A stretch of 64,000 nucleotides of DNA from Opitutia bacterium. Its GTDB lineage: Bacteria > Verrucomicrobiota > Verrucomicrobiia > Opitutales > Opitutaceae. The DNA lies in NCBI GenBank assembly GCA_947472765.1, contig CANJCM010000002.1:1-64000 (forward strand), read 5' to 3'. Positions 51,367 to 61,843 of this stretch are shown one piece after another. Each line of letters starts with the position of its first letter. Position 1 is the first letter of the stretch. The notes under the pieces are model-generated. The model saw nothing but the letters and a program-made list of their open reading frames with translations. It ran no database searches and was not told the DNA's origin. The position numbers were made by a program, and so were the translations under genes.

Positions 51367-52591
51367 ATACTTTGGGACCGCCCTGGGCGATATTCCGCGC
51401 CCGGAGCCGGAGACCGTTGAGGCGGATGAAGCCGGTGGCGTCGCTCTGGTTGTACCAGCTCTTCACGCCTTCCATCGACGCGATATGCGGATCGTAGAGC
51501 GAGTACTTCGACTTCCGGCCGCAGGTGATGATGTTGCCCTTGTAGAGCTTGAGCCGGACGGTGCCGCTGACGTAGCGCTGGCTCTCGTCGACGAGCGCCT
51601 GCAGCGCCTCGCGTTCCGGGGCGTACCAGAACCCGTAGTAAACGAGTTCGCCGTATTTCGGGATCAGCGAGTCACGGAGATGCATGACCTCGCGGTCCAT
51701 CGTCAACGACTCCACCTGGCGGTGCGCCTGCATGAGGATCGTGCCGCCCGGGGTCTCGTACACGCCGCGCGACTTCATGCCGACGAAACGATTCTCGACC
51801 AGGTCAACACGGCCGATGCCGTGCTTGCCGCCGAGCTTGTTCAGGGTCCGCAGCACGCCGGCGGGCGAGAGCCGCTTGCCGTTGACCGCGATACAGTCGC
51901 CGCGCTCGAACTCGAGATCGACGTACTCCGCGCGATTCGGGGCGTCCTCGGGTGAAACCGAGAGCTTGAACATCCCTTTGTTCTCCTTGGTCGTCGGATC
52001 GAACCACGGGTCCTCGAGAATTCCGGCCTCGTAGGAGATGTGGAGGAGATTGCGGTCCATCGAATACGGCTTCTTCAACGAGGCCTCGACGGGGATCTTG
52101 TGCTTCGCGCAGTACGCGATCATTTCGGCCCGGCCGGGAAACTGATCGCGGAAGGTGTCGATCTTCCAGGGTGCGAGAATCGTCAGCTTCGGATTCAGCG
52201 CCATGTAGGTGAGCTCGAACCGGCACTGGTCGTTGCCCTTGCCGGTGGCGCCGTGCGCGACGGTGTCGGCCTTTTCCTTCTTTGCGATTTCCACCTGCGC
52301 CTTCGCAATCAACGGACGGGCGATGGACGTACCCAGATAATATTGGCCCTCGTAGATCGCATTCGCGCGCACCATCGGAAAGATGAAGTCGCGGGCGAAC
52401 TCCTCGACCAGATCGAGCGTGTAGTGCTTCGAGGCTCCGGTGGCGCGGGCCTTCTGCGGCAGGCCGTCGAGCTCCTCCTCCTGACCGATGTCCGCGGCGA
52501 AGGTGATAATCTCCGCCTCGAAGGTTTCACGAAGCCACTTGACGATGACGGACGTGTCGAGGCCGCCCGAGTAAGCGAGGACGATTTTCAT
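51365..52591 (-). CDS. argG: argininosuccinate synthase
   Basis: [55 protein letters not shown]. Confidence 0.97.
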   Translation of the reverse strand: MKIVLAYSGGLDTSVIVKWLRETFEAEIITFAADIGQEEELDGLPQKARATGASKHYTLDLVEEFARDFIFPMVRANAIYEGQYYLGTSIARPLIAKAQVEIAKKEKADTVAHGATGKGNDQCRFELTYMALNPKLTILAPWKIDTFRDQFPGRAEMIAYCAKHKIPVEASLKKPYSMDRNLLHISYEAGILEDPWFDPTTKENKGMFKLSVSPEDAPNRAEYVDLEFERGDCIAVNGKRLSPAGVLRTLNKLGGKHGIGRVDLVENRFVGMKSRGVYETPGGTILMQAHRQVESLTMDREVMHLRDSLIPKYGELVYYGFWYAPEREALQALVDESQRYVSGTVRLKLYKGNIITCGRKSKYSLYDPHIASMEGVKSWYNQSDATGFIRLNGLRLRARNIAQGGPKV

Positions 52592-52828
52592 GAGGAAGGG
52601 TCAGTGTGGGGAGAACGCGCGGCCGCCGGCAAAATAAAAACGTGCCGTGGCCGCACCGCGGTCAGCACGATGCGACGCCACTGCCCGCCATTCGTGATAT
52701 CGCTTAGAACCCCTGCGGAGATTACACATTCGGCTTCACACCGGCTTTACCCCTGAGGGATTGAAGCCCCGGCACCTCCGGATCCAATCTGATGCCGTCA
52801 GCTCACCCGTTCGAGTCCACCACTCCCC

Positions 52829-53307
52829 ATGTATTCGCCGCTTTGCCGCCCTGCCCTTCGTTCTCGTGCGGGCTTCACCCTGGTCGAGATCATGATCGTG
52901 GTCGTAATCATCGGGTTGCTCGCCGCCATGCTATTCCGGCGCTGAAGCGCGTGCAGCAGTCGGCGCGGAATAACCGTTTCATCAACGATCTTCGGGTCTT
53001 CACCCAGTCCTTTGAGCAGTACGCGCTGGAGAATGGCGCCTGGCCGCCGAACGTCGGCAACGCCGTCGTGCCGGCCAACATGACCACGGCCCTGCAAATC
53101 TCCGTCTGGCGAAACGTGAACTCCGTCGGCGGACAGTGGAACTGGGATCGCGGCCTCAACGGCTTCACCGCCGCCGTCTCCACCACGAACGTCACCGCGT
53201 CCGATGAGCAAATGACCGACATCGACCGGAAGATCGATGACGGCGAACTCGAGACCGGCCTGTTCCAAAAAACGAACGGCCGCTTCTCCTGGATCATGGA
53301 AAACTGA
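52829..53307 (+). pseudogene. type II/IV pseudopilin with a 1-nt frameshift near 52930
   Basis: frame 1: MYSPLCRPALRSRAGFTLVEIMIVVVIIGLLAAM; frame 2: AIPALKRVQQSARNNRFINDLRVFTQSFEQYALENGAWPP; one extra G (ATGGCTATT) would restore GLLAAMAIPALKR. Confidence 0.88.
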
Positions 53308-54246
53308 TCAGCGGCGGGCCTGCGCCAGCGTGGCGAGAATCGCCTTCTGCATATGCAGGCGGTTCTCAGCCTGGTCGAAAATCACCGAGCGCGGATTGTC
53401 GAGCACCTCCGGCATGACCTCCTCGCCGGGGTGCGCCGGCAGGCAATGCATGAAGAGCGCATCGGGCTTCGCCGCGGCGAAAATCCTGCCGGTCACCGCA
53501 TAAGGCTGCAGGACCCGCCGGCGCTCGCGGCTTTCCTCCTCCTTGCCCATGCTCACCCAGACGTCCGTGTAGACGACGTCGGCGCCGCGCACCGCCTCCA
53601 GCGGATCGGTCGTGAACTGATAGCCGCCGGAGAATCCCGACTTTGCGAGCAAGGCATCCAACTCCGGGCCGGGCGCGAACGAGGCCGGTCCGGCCAGCGA
53701 GATCTTCATCCCAAAATGGTTGGCCCCGAGCACCCACGAATTCGCCATGTTGCACGCCGTGTCGCCCAGAAAGGCGATCTTCCGGCCGCGCAACGCCGGC
53801 ACCAAAGCGCCGGCCCCGGCCCACTTTTCCGCCATCGTGAAGGCGTCGGCGTAGATCTGGCAGGGATGCAGGAAATCCGTCAGCCCGTTGATCACCGGCA
53901 CGCTGCCGGACGTCGCCAGCCGCTCGACGTCACTGTGTTGAAAAGTCCTCACCACCAAGCCGTGCACGAACCGTGACAGCACCCGGGCCGTGTCCTCCAC
54001 TGACTCGCCGCGCCCCAACTGGATGTCCCCCGCGTTCAGGAAAAGCGGATTGCCGCCGAGTTCATGAATCCCGACCTCGAAGGAAACCCGTGTGCGCGTC
54101 GAAGATTTCGCAAAAATCAGCGCCCACGTCTGGCCGGCGAGCGGCCGCGCATGCGAGCCGCGCTGCGTCTTGAAGTCGCGGGCCTGCGCAAAGAGTTCCG
54201 GCAATTCGGACTCCTTGAAGTCGGTTTCCTTGAGAAAATGCCTCAT
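53308..54246 (-). CDS. argF: ornithine carbamoyltransferase
   Basis: FAKSSTRTRVSFEVGIHELGG, FLHPCQIYAD, MHCLPAHPGEEV. Confidence 0.97.
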   Translation of the reverse strand: MRHFLKETDFKESELPELFAQARDFKTQRGSHARPLAGQTWALIFAKSSTRTRVSFEVGIHELGGNPLFLNAGDIQLGRGESVEDTARVLSRFVHGLVVRTFQHSDVERLATSGSVPVINGLTDFLHPCQIYADAFTMAEKWAGAGALVPALRGRKIAFLGDTACNMANSWVLGANHFGMKISLAGPASFAPGPELDALLAKSGFSGGYQFTTDPLEAVRGADVVYTDVWVSMGKEEESRERRRVLQPYAVTGRIFAAAKPDALFMHCLPAHPGEEVMPEVLDNPRSVIFDQAENRLHMQKAILATLAQARR

Positions 54247-54417
54247 GAAAACCGTCGGGTCTAGCTGCCGGGGCCGCCCCGGACGAGGGAAAAGTTTCGC
54301 GGGGCCCGCACAGCGCGCGACCGACCGCGCCGGCGGCTGTGTCGGGCCAACCGGCCGGTGGACGCCGGACCGAACGGTCACCCTGCGCTCAAGCTGGAGC
54401 GGACAAGACAGTCGGAA

Positions 54418-54487
54418 CGAAATTCGGGCGTGGACGAGCCCCGCCCCTACGAGGGACTTCGTCGGGGCGCGCCTCGTGCGCGCCCCG
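54418..54487. repeat. palindromic intergenic repeat, family A copy 2 (inverted relative to copy 1)
   Basis: reverse complement GGGGCGCGCACGAGGCGCGCCCCGACG...CGTAGGGGCGGGGCTCGTCCACGCCCGAATTTC aligns with 23111-23192. Confidence 0.8.
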
Positions 54488-54523
54488 CTCCCTTCATTTC
54501 ACCCAAGATCCAAAACGAGGCGT

Positions 54524-55741
54524 CTACGCCTTCGCCGCCAGGACTTCGCGAAAGATCTCCACCGCGCGCTGCAATTCGGCCACCGAAGCGTTCAACGGCG
54601 GCAGCAATCGCACGACGTTGCCGCCCGCGCTCGGGGCGAGGAGGCCGCGTTCGCGCAGGGCCGCGAGATATGGCGCGGGATCAGACGCCATTTGCACCCC
54701 GACGAGATAGCCGAACCCCCGGACCCCGAGCACCTGCTGGGGAAAATCAGCCGCGAGTTGCTGCAGGGACGCAATCCAGGGACCGCTTTGCGTTCGCACC
54801 TGCTCCAGCAGGTTGTCGCGCTCGATGACATCGAGCACCGCGAGCGCCGCGGCGCAGGCCAGCGGCGTCCCGCCGAAAGTGGTGCCGTGGTTGCCCGGAT
54901 GAAAGAGATCCGCGTACCGGTCAGAAACCCACATCGAGCCGATGGGAAATCCGCCGCCGAGTCCCTTGGCCATGCCAATCGCATCGGGATGCACCCCTGC
55001 ATGCTCGAAGGCGTAGAACTGGCCCGTGCGGCCCACCCCGCACTGCACTTCGTCGAGGAGGAGCAGAATCTTCCGCTCGTCGCACAGCCGGCGCAGCCCC
55101 CGCAGGAACTCGGGCGTGCAGGGGTTGATGCCGCTCTCGCCCTGAATCGTCTCGAGGAAGATGGCGGCCGTCGCGTCATCGACCAGATCGACGAAGCTCT
55201 GGAGATTGTTGATTTCGCCGAACGCGAAGCCGGGCACGAGCGGACGGAAACCGTGCTGAATCTTTTCCTGCGGCGTCGCGCTCATGCCGCCATAGGTGCG
55301 GCCGTGGAAGGCGTTCTTCGCGCAGATGATTTTGTAACACTTTGCCTCTTCGCCGGACTTCTGGACCCCGTGCAAACGCGCGAGCTTGATCAGCGCCTCG
55401 TTCGCCTCCGCGCCGCTGTTGCAGAAGAACACCCGGCCGGGCCCGGCGTAGCGGACGATTCGCCGGGCGAGTTCGCCCTGCTGCGGATTGCGGAAGAGAT
55501 TGCTGACGTGAATCAACTCGGCCGCCTGGCGCTGCACCGCGGAAACCCAATGCGGGTGGCAATGCCCCAGCGCGCTGACGGCAATGCCCGAGGTGAAGTC
55601 GAGGTAGGCGTTGCCGGCGTCGTCCCAGACCTTCGTCCCGCTGCCGCGCACCAGGGTGAGGGCCGGACGGGCATAGTTCTTCAGGACGTGCGCGTCGTAG
55701 AGTTCGGCGGTGCTGGTGCGGACGATCGTGGGCGACGTCAT
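54524..55741 (-). CDS. argD: acetylornithine aminotransferase
   Basis: YLDFTSGIAVSALGHCHP, FCNSGAEANEALIKLAR, LLLDEVQCGVGRTGQFYAFEH, HGTTFGGTPLACAAALAVLD. Confidence 0.96.
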   Translation of the reverse strand: MTSPTIVRTSTAELYDAHVLKNYARPALTLVRGSGTKVWDDAGNAYLDFTSGIAVSALGHCHPHWVSAVQRQAAELIHVSNLFRNPQQGELARRIVRYAGPGRVFFCNSGAEANEALIKLARLHGVQKSGEEAKCYKIICAKNAFHGRTYGGMSATPQEKIQHGFRPLVPGFAFGEINNLQSFVDLVDDATAAIFLETIQGESGINPCTPEFLRGLRRLCDERKILLLLDEVQCGVGRTGQFYAFEHAGVHPDAIGMAKGLGGGFPIGSMWVSDRYADLFHPGNHGTTFGGTPLACAAALAVLDVIERDNLLEQVRTQSGPWIASLQQLAADFPQQVLGVRGFGYLVGVQMASDPAPYLAALRERGLLAPSAGGNVVRLLPPLNASVAELQRAVEIFREVLAAKA

Positions 55742-55892
55742 TTTGGAATTTCGATTCTCGATTTTGGATTGGGAAGCCAGGCGCTCGCTGCTCGATTGCC
55801 GGCCTTCGACGTTCGGGGGTTGGGAATCGAAAATCGAGAATCCAAAATCGAAAATCCACTCAGCCGCGCGGATTGCCGCGCGGCCAGTGTGC

Positions 55893-56774
55893 TTACCCGT
55901 GGACGATTTCCGTGCCGATGCCGGTGTCGGTGAAGATTTCGAGCAGCAGCGAATGGGCGAGCCGGCCGTCGATGAAATGCACGCGTTGCACGCCTTCCTC
56001 GAGCGCGCGAATGGCGCTCTGGACCTTCGGGCGCATGCCCTTGTCGATCACACCCTTCTTCTTGAGATCGTCGACCTGGCTGATCTTGAGCGTGGGAATG
56101 AGGGTGTCGGGATTTTTCGGGTCCGAGAGCAGCCCCGGGACGTCGCTCATGTACACCAGCCGCCGCGCCCGCAGCGCGCTCGCGACGCGACCGGCCACGA
56201 GATCGGCATTCACGTTGTAAGGCTTGCCGTCGTGCCCCTCGGCCACCGGGGAAATCACCGGGATGAATCCGTCCGCAATCTCCTTCTTGATCAGCTTCAC
56301 CTTCACCTCCGTCACATCGCCGACGTAACCAAGATCGACCGGCTTGCCATCATCGTCGGCGACGAGCTTCTCACATACGAGCACGCTGTCGCCGGGCAGT
56401 CCTTTGGGCCGGCCCTTGGCGGACGAAATGGCGTCGCACACGTCACGGTTCACAATCTCGTCGAGCGTCTTCTTCACGACCGCGATCGTCGCCTCGTCCG
56501 TGACGCGCATGCCATTCACGAACCGCGCCTTGAGCCCGGACACCTCCATCGCCTTCGTGATGGCCTTGCCGCCACCGTGCACGACGACGACGTTGATCCC
56601 GCAAGCGGCGAGGAAGGCGATGTCGTAGGCCACGCGCGTCCGCGCCGCGGGATCGGGATCGTCCATGAAGCTCCCGCCGTACTTCACCACGAAGGTGGAG
56701 CCGCGAAAATCCTGAATGTAAGGCAGGGCCTCGAGCAGCACCTTCGCCTTGGCCGTGACTTCAGCGACGTTCAT
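55893..56774 (-). CDS. argB: acetylglutamate kinase
   Basis: [54 protein letters not shown]. Confidence 0.97.
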   Translation of the reverse strand: MNVAEVTAKAKVLLEALPYIQDFRGSTFVVKYGGSFMDDPDPAARTRVAYDIAFLAACGINVVVVHGGGKAITKAMEVSGLKARFVNGMRVTDEATIAVVKKTLDEIVNRDVCDAISSAKGRPKGLPGDSVLVCEKLVADDDGKPVDLGYVGDVTEVKVKLIKKEIADGFIPVISPVAEGHDGKPYNVNADLVAGRVASALRARRLVYMSDVPGLLSDPKNPDTLIPTLKISQVDDLKKKGVIDKGMRPKVQSAIRALEEGVQRVHFIDGRLAHSLLLEIFTDTGIGTEIVHG

Positions 56775-57007
56775 CAGCGGAAAAAACGAGAGCGATGATC
56801 GCGGAGGACAAGGAACGGCGGATGGGTGGGAGCACTGGCGTGAAGGAGAAGTCATGGAATAAGTCACAGTGCGTCCGCATATCCACAAAATTTTTCGGCC
56901 GCCACCCGGCCCCGCTTCTTTTGGAACAGGAAGATCGGGAAGAGCGGGAAGAGGCGAAGCGAGGGCTCTCCGCATCCGTGATCTCACACGACCTGCCGGC
57001 GAAGTAA

Positions 57008-57412
57008 CTAGGCTTGGTCCGCGCCGCGAAGAGTCAGCCTCCGCAGCCCTCGCGTGAGTATCGGTTCGTGAAAATTGATGAGCAACCCGATGGGGGCATC
57101 CAGGAGGCGCATGTAACTCAGCAGTTGCGCAACGTGGATCGGGAGAATCGCCTCCACCGTCTTGGTTTCAACAAGGAGACAACGATCCACGAAAAGGTCC
57201 ACACGCAGGGATTCGTCGAAGACGTACCCCTTGTAAGTGACTGGAACAATGAGCTCACGAACCGAAGGAATGTTCCGAAGGGAGAGTTCCCGGGAGAGAC
57301 ACTTCAGGTAAATGCTCTCGAGCAGGCCCGGTCCCTTGTCCCGATGCACCTCGATTGCCGCGCCGATAACCTCCGATGAACAGAAATTCGCCCTCTGAAA
57401 GTGCGGATGCAT
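57008..57412 (-). CDS. GxxExxY family protein
   Basis: [65 protein letters not shown]. Confidence 0.9.
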   Translation of the reverse strand: MHPHFQRANFCSSEVIGAAIEVHRDKGPGLLESIYLKCLSRELSLRNIPSVRELIVPVTYKGYVFDESLRVDLFVDRCLLVETKTVEAILPIHVAQLLSYMRLLDAPIGLLINFHEPILTRGLRRLTLRGADQA

Positions 57413-57675
57413 GTCCGTTGTTTTTGTTTCCGACCGACCCAAAACTCCTCCCGCTAGATTGCGAGCATCGCGGCACCCAGAAATTCGGGTCGAGCAGTTT
57501 TCCCCTTCGCGAATGGCTGGGCAAGGAATGCTAGCGTGAAGAGCGCGAGGTTGACCCTGAAAGCAGCTTCCCGATCTCCCCGGCCTTCCTGTTCCAACTC
57601 CGCGGGTGCGAATGCGCATCCACCGCCGCGCAAATTCTTCTTCACTCCGCGGCGGCAGCGGCCCACTTCTGTCGC

Positions 57676-58992
57676 GTGTCCAGCACCAACCTGACTTTCG
57701 CCAATCGTGACGCGCATCGCGCGTGGCTCGCCTCCCAGGCGCGCCTGCCCGCGGGTTTTCGAGTGGGCACGACGCGTTTCGATTTCACCCCGGTGGAGGC
57801 TCCGAAGCCGGCGAGGATGACAATCACGTTGATCGCGCTGGATCGGCCGACGCCGGATTTCGCCGCGGTCTTCACGAAGAACGCGTTTCCGGGCGCACCC
57901 GTAATTGTCGGCCGCCAGCGGCTCGCCGAGCCCACCCTCGGCGCGATCGTGGTGAACAATAAAATTTCCAACGTCTGCGCTCCCGGCGGCGTCGCAACCT
58001 CCGAGCGCATTTGCGCCGCGGCGGGAAAACTTCTCGAACTCGCGGGCACACAGGTGCTGCCAAGTTCGACGGGCGTGATCGGTTGGACGCTGCCGGAACC
58101 GGCGATCGTCGGCGGGCTCCCGCAGGCGGCCGCGGCCCTCGCCAGCGGCTCCATCCTTCCGGCGGCGGAAGGCATAGTGACGACCGATCTCTATCCGAAG
58201 ATCCGCCGCGCCGATCTCGGCGGCGGCAGCATCGTCGGCATCGCCAAGGGCGCGGGCATGATTGAGCCCAATCTCGCGACGATGCTCGTCTACATTCTGA
58301 CCGACCTCGCGGTGCCGCGCGCCGAACTTCGCGCCATGCTCGCCCGCGTCGTCGAGCCGAGTTTCAATTCGATCAGCATCGATAGCGACACGAGTACGTC
58401 CGACACGGTCGTGGTGGTCTCCTCGGGCAAGGTCCCCTGCGCGGATTTCGCGGCCTTCGAAGCGGCGCTCGCCGACGTGTGCCGCGATCTCGCCGAAGAT
58501 GTCGTCCGCAATGGCGAAGGCGTGCGGCATGTGATTCGGGTCGCCGTGCGGAAGGCGGCCTCGGTCGAACTCGCCCGTGCGCTCGGCAAGGCCGTCGTCA
58601 ATGCACCGTTGTTCAAATGCGCCGTGGCCGGCAACGACGCCAACGTCGGTCGGCTGGTCCAGGCAATTGGCAAGCATGTCGGCGCCCATGCCCCGGGCAC
58701 CGATCTCTCCCGCCTCCGCGCGCGCATGGGCGGCGTGGAGATTTTTGCGCAAGGCGTCTTCCAACTTGATCCGACCAAGGAAGCAGCGCTGACCAGCCAC
58801 CTCCGTGGCGCGGAACTTTATACGAGCAAGCCGACGGCCGACGGCATTTTCACCGCGACCGTGGATTATCCTCCCCATGAGCGCTGCGTGGAAATCGACA
58901 TCGACCTCGGCAGCGGCACGGCCGAGGCGACGGTCTTCGGGGGCGATCTCACCCACGAATACGTGAGCGAGAACGCCGACTACCGGAGCTGA
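57676..58992 (+). CDS. argJ: bifunctional glutamate N-acetyltransferase / amino-acid acetyltransferase
   Basis: autoprocessing site IAKGAGMIEPNLATMLVYILTD; SFNSISIDSDTSTSDTVVVVSSG. Confidence 0.96.
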   Translation: MSSTNLTFANRDAHRAWLASQARLPAGFRVGTTRFDFTPVEAPKPARMTITLIALDRPTPDFAAVFTKNAFPGAPVIVGRQRLAEPTLGAIVVNNKISNVCAPGGVATSERICAAAGKLLELAGTQVLPSSTGVIGWTLPEPAIVGGLPQAAAALASGSILPAAEGIVTTDLYPKIRRADLGGGSIVGIAKGAGMIEPNLATMLVYILTDLAVPRAELRAMLARVVEPSFNSISIDSDTSTSDTVVVVSSGKVPCADFAAFEAALADVCRDLAEDVVRNGEGVRHVIRVAVRKAASVELARALGKAVVNAPLFKCAVAGNDANVGRLVQAIGKHVGAHAPGTDLSRLRARMGGVEIFAQGVFQLDPTKEAALTSHLRGAELYTSKPTADGIFTATVDYPPHERCVEIDIDLGSGTAEATVFGGDLTHEYVSENADYRS

Positions 58993-59015
58993 TCGCGCAG
59001 CGCGCTCAGCTTGGT

Positions 59016-59100
59016 GTTTTCGCGAAGCGAAAACGGCGCCCCAGACTCCAGCGGATTCCCGTGGCGGGAATCCACCCAAGGTTTTGGCGCAGTCAAAACC
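59016..59100. repeat. array of three intergenic hairpins between convergent argJ and the decarboxylase
   Basis: GTTTTCGC-GAA-GCGAAAAC; GGATTCCCG-TGG-CGGGAATCC; GGTTTTG-GCGCAGT-CAAAACC. Confidence 0.85.
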
Positions 59101-60239
59101 TATTGGTTCACGTGCACCACCTTCGCCGGCGGGAAGCCGTTGAAGTAGGTCGCGGAGGCGTGGCTGTAGGCGCCGATGTTGGTGCTGTACACCAAATCAC
59201 CGCGTTCGAGATTCGGCAGGTTCTCCGCCATCGAGACGACATCGAGCGCGTCACAGGTTGGACCGAACACCGAGCAAATCTGCGTTGGGCCCTTCTTGAA
59301 GGCCTTCACCGGGTATTTGCAGTGATCGAAAATCACACCCGAGTACGTGTGGTAGACGCCGTCGTTGATGTAATAGCAGGTCTTGCCGTCACGCACGGCC
59401 TTGCCGATCACGCTGGCCACCGAGAGGCCCGCGGTCGCCGCGAGGAAGCGGCCCGGTTCGGCCAGGACCTGAATGTTCTTCGGGAAGAGCCGCTCGATCT
59501 CGGTGTTGATGACCTTCGCGAGTTCGCGGAACGGCCGCACTGACGAATCGTACGGGGCCGGGAAGCCGCCGCCGATGTCGAGCAGGTTCATCTTCGTGTA
59601 GCCGCGGTCCTGGGCCTCCTTGAAGACGTTGGCCGTGAGGGCCAGGGCCTGGACGTAATTCTCGAAGTTCGTCGTCTGGCTGCCGACGTGAAAGCTGATG
59701 CCTTCGACGGTGAGGCCCAGCTTGTCCGCCGCGAGAATGAGATCGACCGCCTCGCCCGGCGAAGCCCCGAACTTGGAGGACAGCTCCACCATCGCGCCGG
59801 TGTTCGGCACCTTGAGCCGCAACGCCAGCCCCGCCGTCGGGGCGTGCTTCTTGATCTTATGGATCTCCTCGAGGTTATCGAAGGTCACCAGCGGCTTGTA
59901 TTGATTGAGCTCCTCCAGCGTGTCCGTCGGCTTCGTCGGATTCGCGTAGATGATCTTGTCCCAGATCCACTGCTGTCGCTGCTTGGCCGGCAGGTGCTTG
60001 ATGTTCTGGTAGACGATCATGAACTCCGGCATCGAAGCGACGTCGAAGCTGGCGCCAGCCTCGAACAGCGTCTTCACGATCTGCGGGTCCGGATTCGCCT
60101 TCACCGCATAGTACACCTGCACGCGGGGCAGGTACCGGCGGAATTCACGATACGCCTTCCGCAGCGCATCATGATCGATGACGAACAGCGGCGTCCCGTG
60201 TTCCCGCGCGAGTTTCTGCAGCCGCGTGAGTGAAATCAT
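59100..60239 (-). CDS. fold-III PLP-dependent ornithine/lysine/diaminopimelate-type decarboxylase
   Basis: YYAVKANPDPQIVKTLFEAGASFDVAS, SFHVGSQTTNFENYVQAL, DIGGGFPAPYD, EPGRFLAATAG, VFGPTCDALD. Confidence 0.9.
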   Translation of the reverse strand: MISLTRLQKLAREHGTPLFVIDHDALRKAYREFRRYLPRVQVYYAVKANPDPQIVKTLFEAGASFDVASMPEFMIVYQNIKHLPAKQRQQWIWDKIIYANPTKPTDTLEELNQYKPLVTFDNLEEIHKIKKHAPTAGLALRLKVPNTGAMVELSSKFGASPGEAVDLILAADKLGLTVEGISFHVGSQTTNFENYVQALALTANVFKEAQDRGYTKMNLLDIGGGFPAPYDSSVRPFRELAKVINTEIERLFPKNIQVLAEPGRFLAATAGLSVASVIGKAVRDGKTCYYINDGVYHTYSGVIFDHCKYPVKAFKKGPTQICSVFGPTCDALDVVSMAENLPNLERGDLVYSTNIGAYSHASATYFNGFPPAKVVHVNQ

Positions 60240-60248
60240 GGTCGAGCC

Positions 60249-61706
60249 TTAACCAGCGTCCGTGACGAGGAAGTTCTTGAACTGCCACGGATCGCGCAGA
60301 TCGAGATCGGGCTTGTTGTGGCGGTCGAAGGTGTGGTCGCGATTCTGCAGCGGGGTCCAATCCTTCGGCTGCGAGATCCAGCGGCCGAGGTACGGCTTCG
60401 CGATCTTGAGGATGTACTCGTGCGGCAGATCGTCCGGCACGCGGACGCCTTCGCTCGAGTTTTCCATCATCCACATCGAAGCGGCGACGACCGAGATCGC
60501 GACCTGCATCGTCGTGGCATTCTGGTGGGGCACCAGGCGGCGCGATTCCTGAATCGTGAGGTCGGAACCGACCCACCACGACTTGTAATCGTGGCCCATG
60601 ATCAGCGCGCCGAGGACGTCGGCGCCGGTCGTGATCTCGTCGTTCATGATCCGCTGATTTTCCACCAGGCGGTAATTGTAGCCGCGCATCTCGTTCAACG
60701 AGGCGATCGCCATGTCGCACGGGCAGTAGGCGTAGTGCATCGTCGGGCGGTAGACGGCCTTCTTGCCGTCCCAGACGGTGAGCTTGTCGGAGATGGTGAA
60801 CGCCTCGCCGTGGCGGACGACCATGCCGAGGATGTTGTAATCCGGCACCCAGGAACGAACCCAGGTGTTGATGCCCATCCGCGCGATGCAGATTTGATTC
60901 TTCGGCCCCGACGGATGCTGGAAGGCGAACTTCGGCAGCGTCTTCTCGTGCGTGCCCCAGCCCATTTCGGAGGTCGTGGTGCCTTCCTCGCGGAAGCCCT
61001 CGATGCTCCAGGTGTTCACGAACTCGTCGACCTGCTTCGGCTGCTCGGTGATCTGGGTGTCGCGCTCGCTGCAATGGATGACCTTGACGCCGATCTTCTG
61101 CGCCAGCCGGTTGAACGCCTGCTGCTCGATGAGGTCGGTGATCTGCTCGGCGGTGCGGCCCTTGACCTTCTTGTCCGCGATCAGGCTCTGGCCGATGTCG
61201 ATCAGGCCTTGCTTCACAAAGTGGGAGATCAGGCCCGGGTTTGCGCCGTGCTCGATGACCGCCGTCGGACCCTTCGTCTTCCAGCCCGCGAGCATGCGGC
61301 GCAGGTTCATGTGGCGCCAGTAAAGCGTCTTCTCGGTCGGATGCTGGTTCGGGCCGGCCGCGTAAGGATCCCACAGCTCGGTCGAGGTGTTGATGTACAA
61401 CACGCCATGGTCGTGGCACCACTGGAGAATTTCGCAGGCGTCGATGTTCCACGCCAGGTCGATCAGCAAATCGCCGGGACCGACGTGCTTCGCCAGCAGC
61501 TGCGTCATGTTTTCCTCGGTCACCCGATCGCGCAGGAAGTTAACGCCCTTCGAGGTCCACTTCTTCAGCTTCTCCGCACGGTCCTCGAAATCCATCACCG
61601 TGACGTTTTTCGCCGGCACCTTGATGTGCTTGAAGAGAATGGGCAGCGTGCACTCGGCCACGGCGCCATAACCGACGAAGAGGATTTTGTTTTGGAATTC
61701 GATCAT
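60249..61706 (-). CDS. hss: homospermidine synthase
   Basis: N-terminal Rossmann (KILFVGYGAVAECTLPILFKHI), IDLAWNIDACEILQWCHDHGVLYINTSTELWDPY, EHGANPGLISHFVKQ. Confidence 0.88.
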   Translation of the reverse strand: MIEFQNKILFVGYGAVAECTLPILFKHIKVPAKNVTVMDFEDRAEKLKKWTSKGVNFLRDRVTEENMTQLLAKHVGPGDLLIDLAWNIDACEILQWCHDHGVLYINTSTELWDPYAAGPNQHPTEKTLYWRHMNLRRMLAGWKTKGPTAVIEHGANPGLISHFVKQGLIDIGQSLIADKKVKGRTAEQITDLIEQQAFNRLAQKIGVKVIHCSERDTQITEQPKQVDEFVNTWSIEGFREEGTTTSEMGWGTHEKTLPKFAFQHPSGPKNQICIARMGINTWVRSWVPDYNILGMVVRHGEAFTISDKLTVWDGKKAVYRPTMHYAYCPCDMAIASLNEMRGYNYRLVENQRIMNDEITTGADVLGALIMGHDYKSWWVGSDLTIQESRRLVPHQNATTMQVAISVVAASMWMMENSSEGVRVPDDLPHEYILKIAKPYLGRWISQPKDWTPLQNRDHTFDRHNKPDLDLRDPWQFKNFLVTDAG

Positions 61707-61843
61707 GATCTGACGGAGTTGCAGCAGGCAGGACGGGATCGGGGCGTTCGCCCGAAAAAATTAATCCCGCTGCTCGCGCAACGTATACGCGTGCGCACTT
61801 TCGAGAGCGCCCCACGCACTGACAAGAGTTTTTCCGTGACGAA

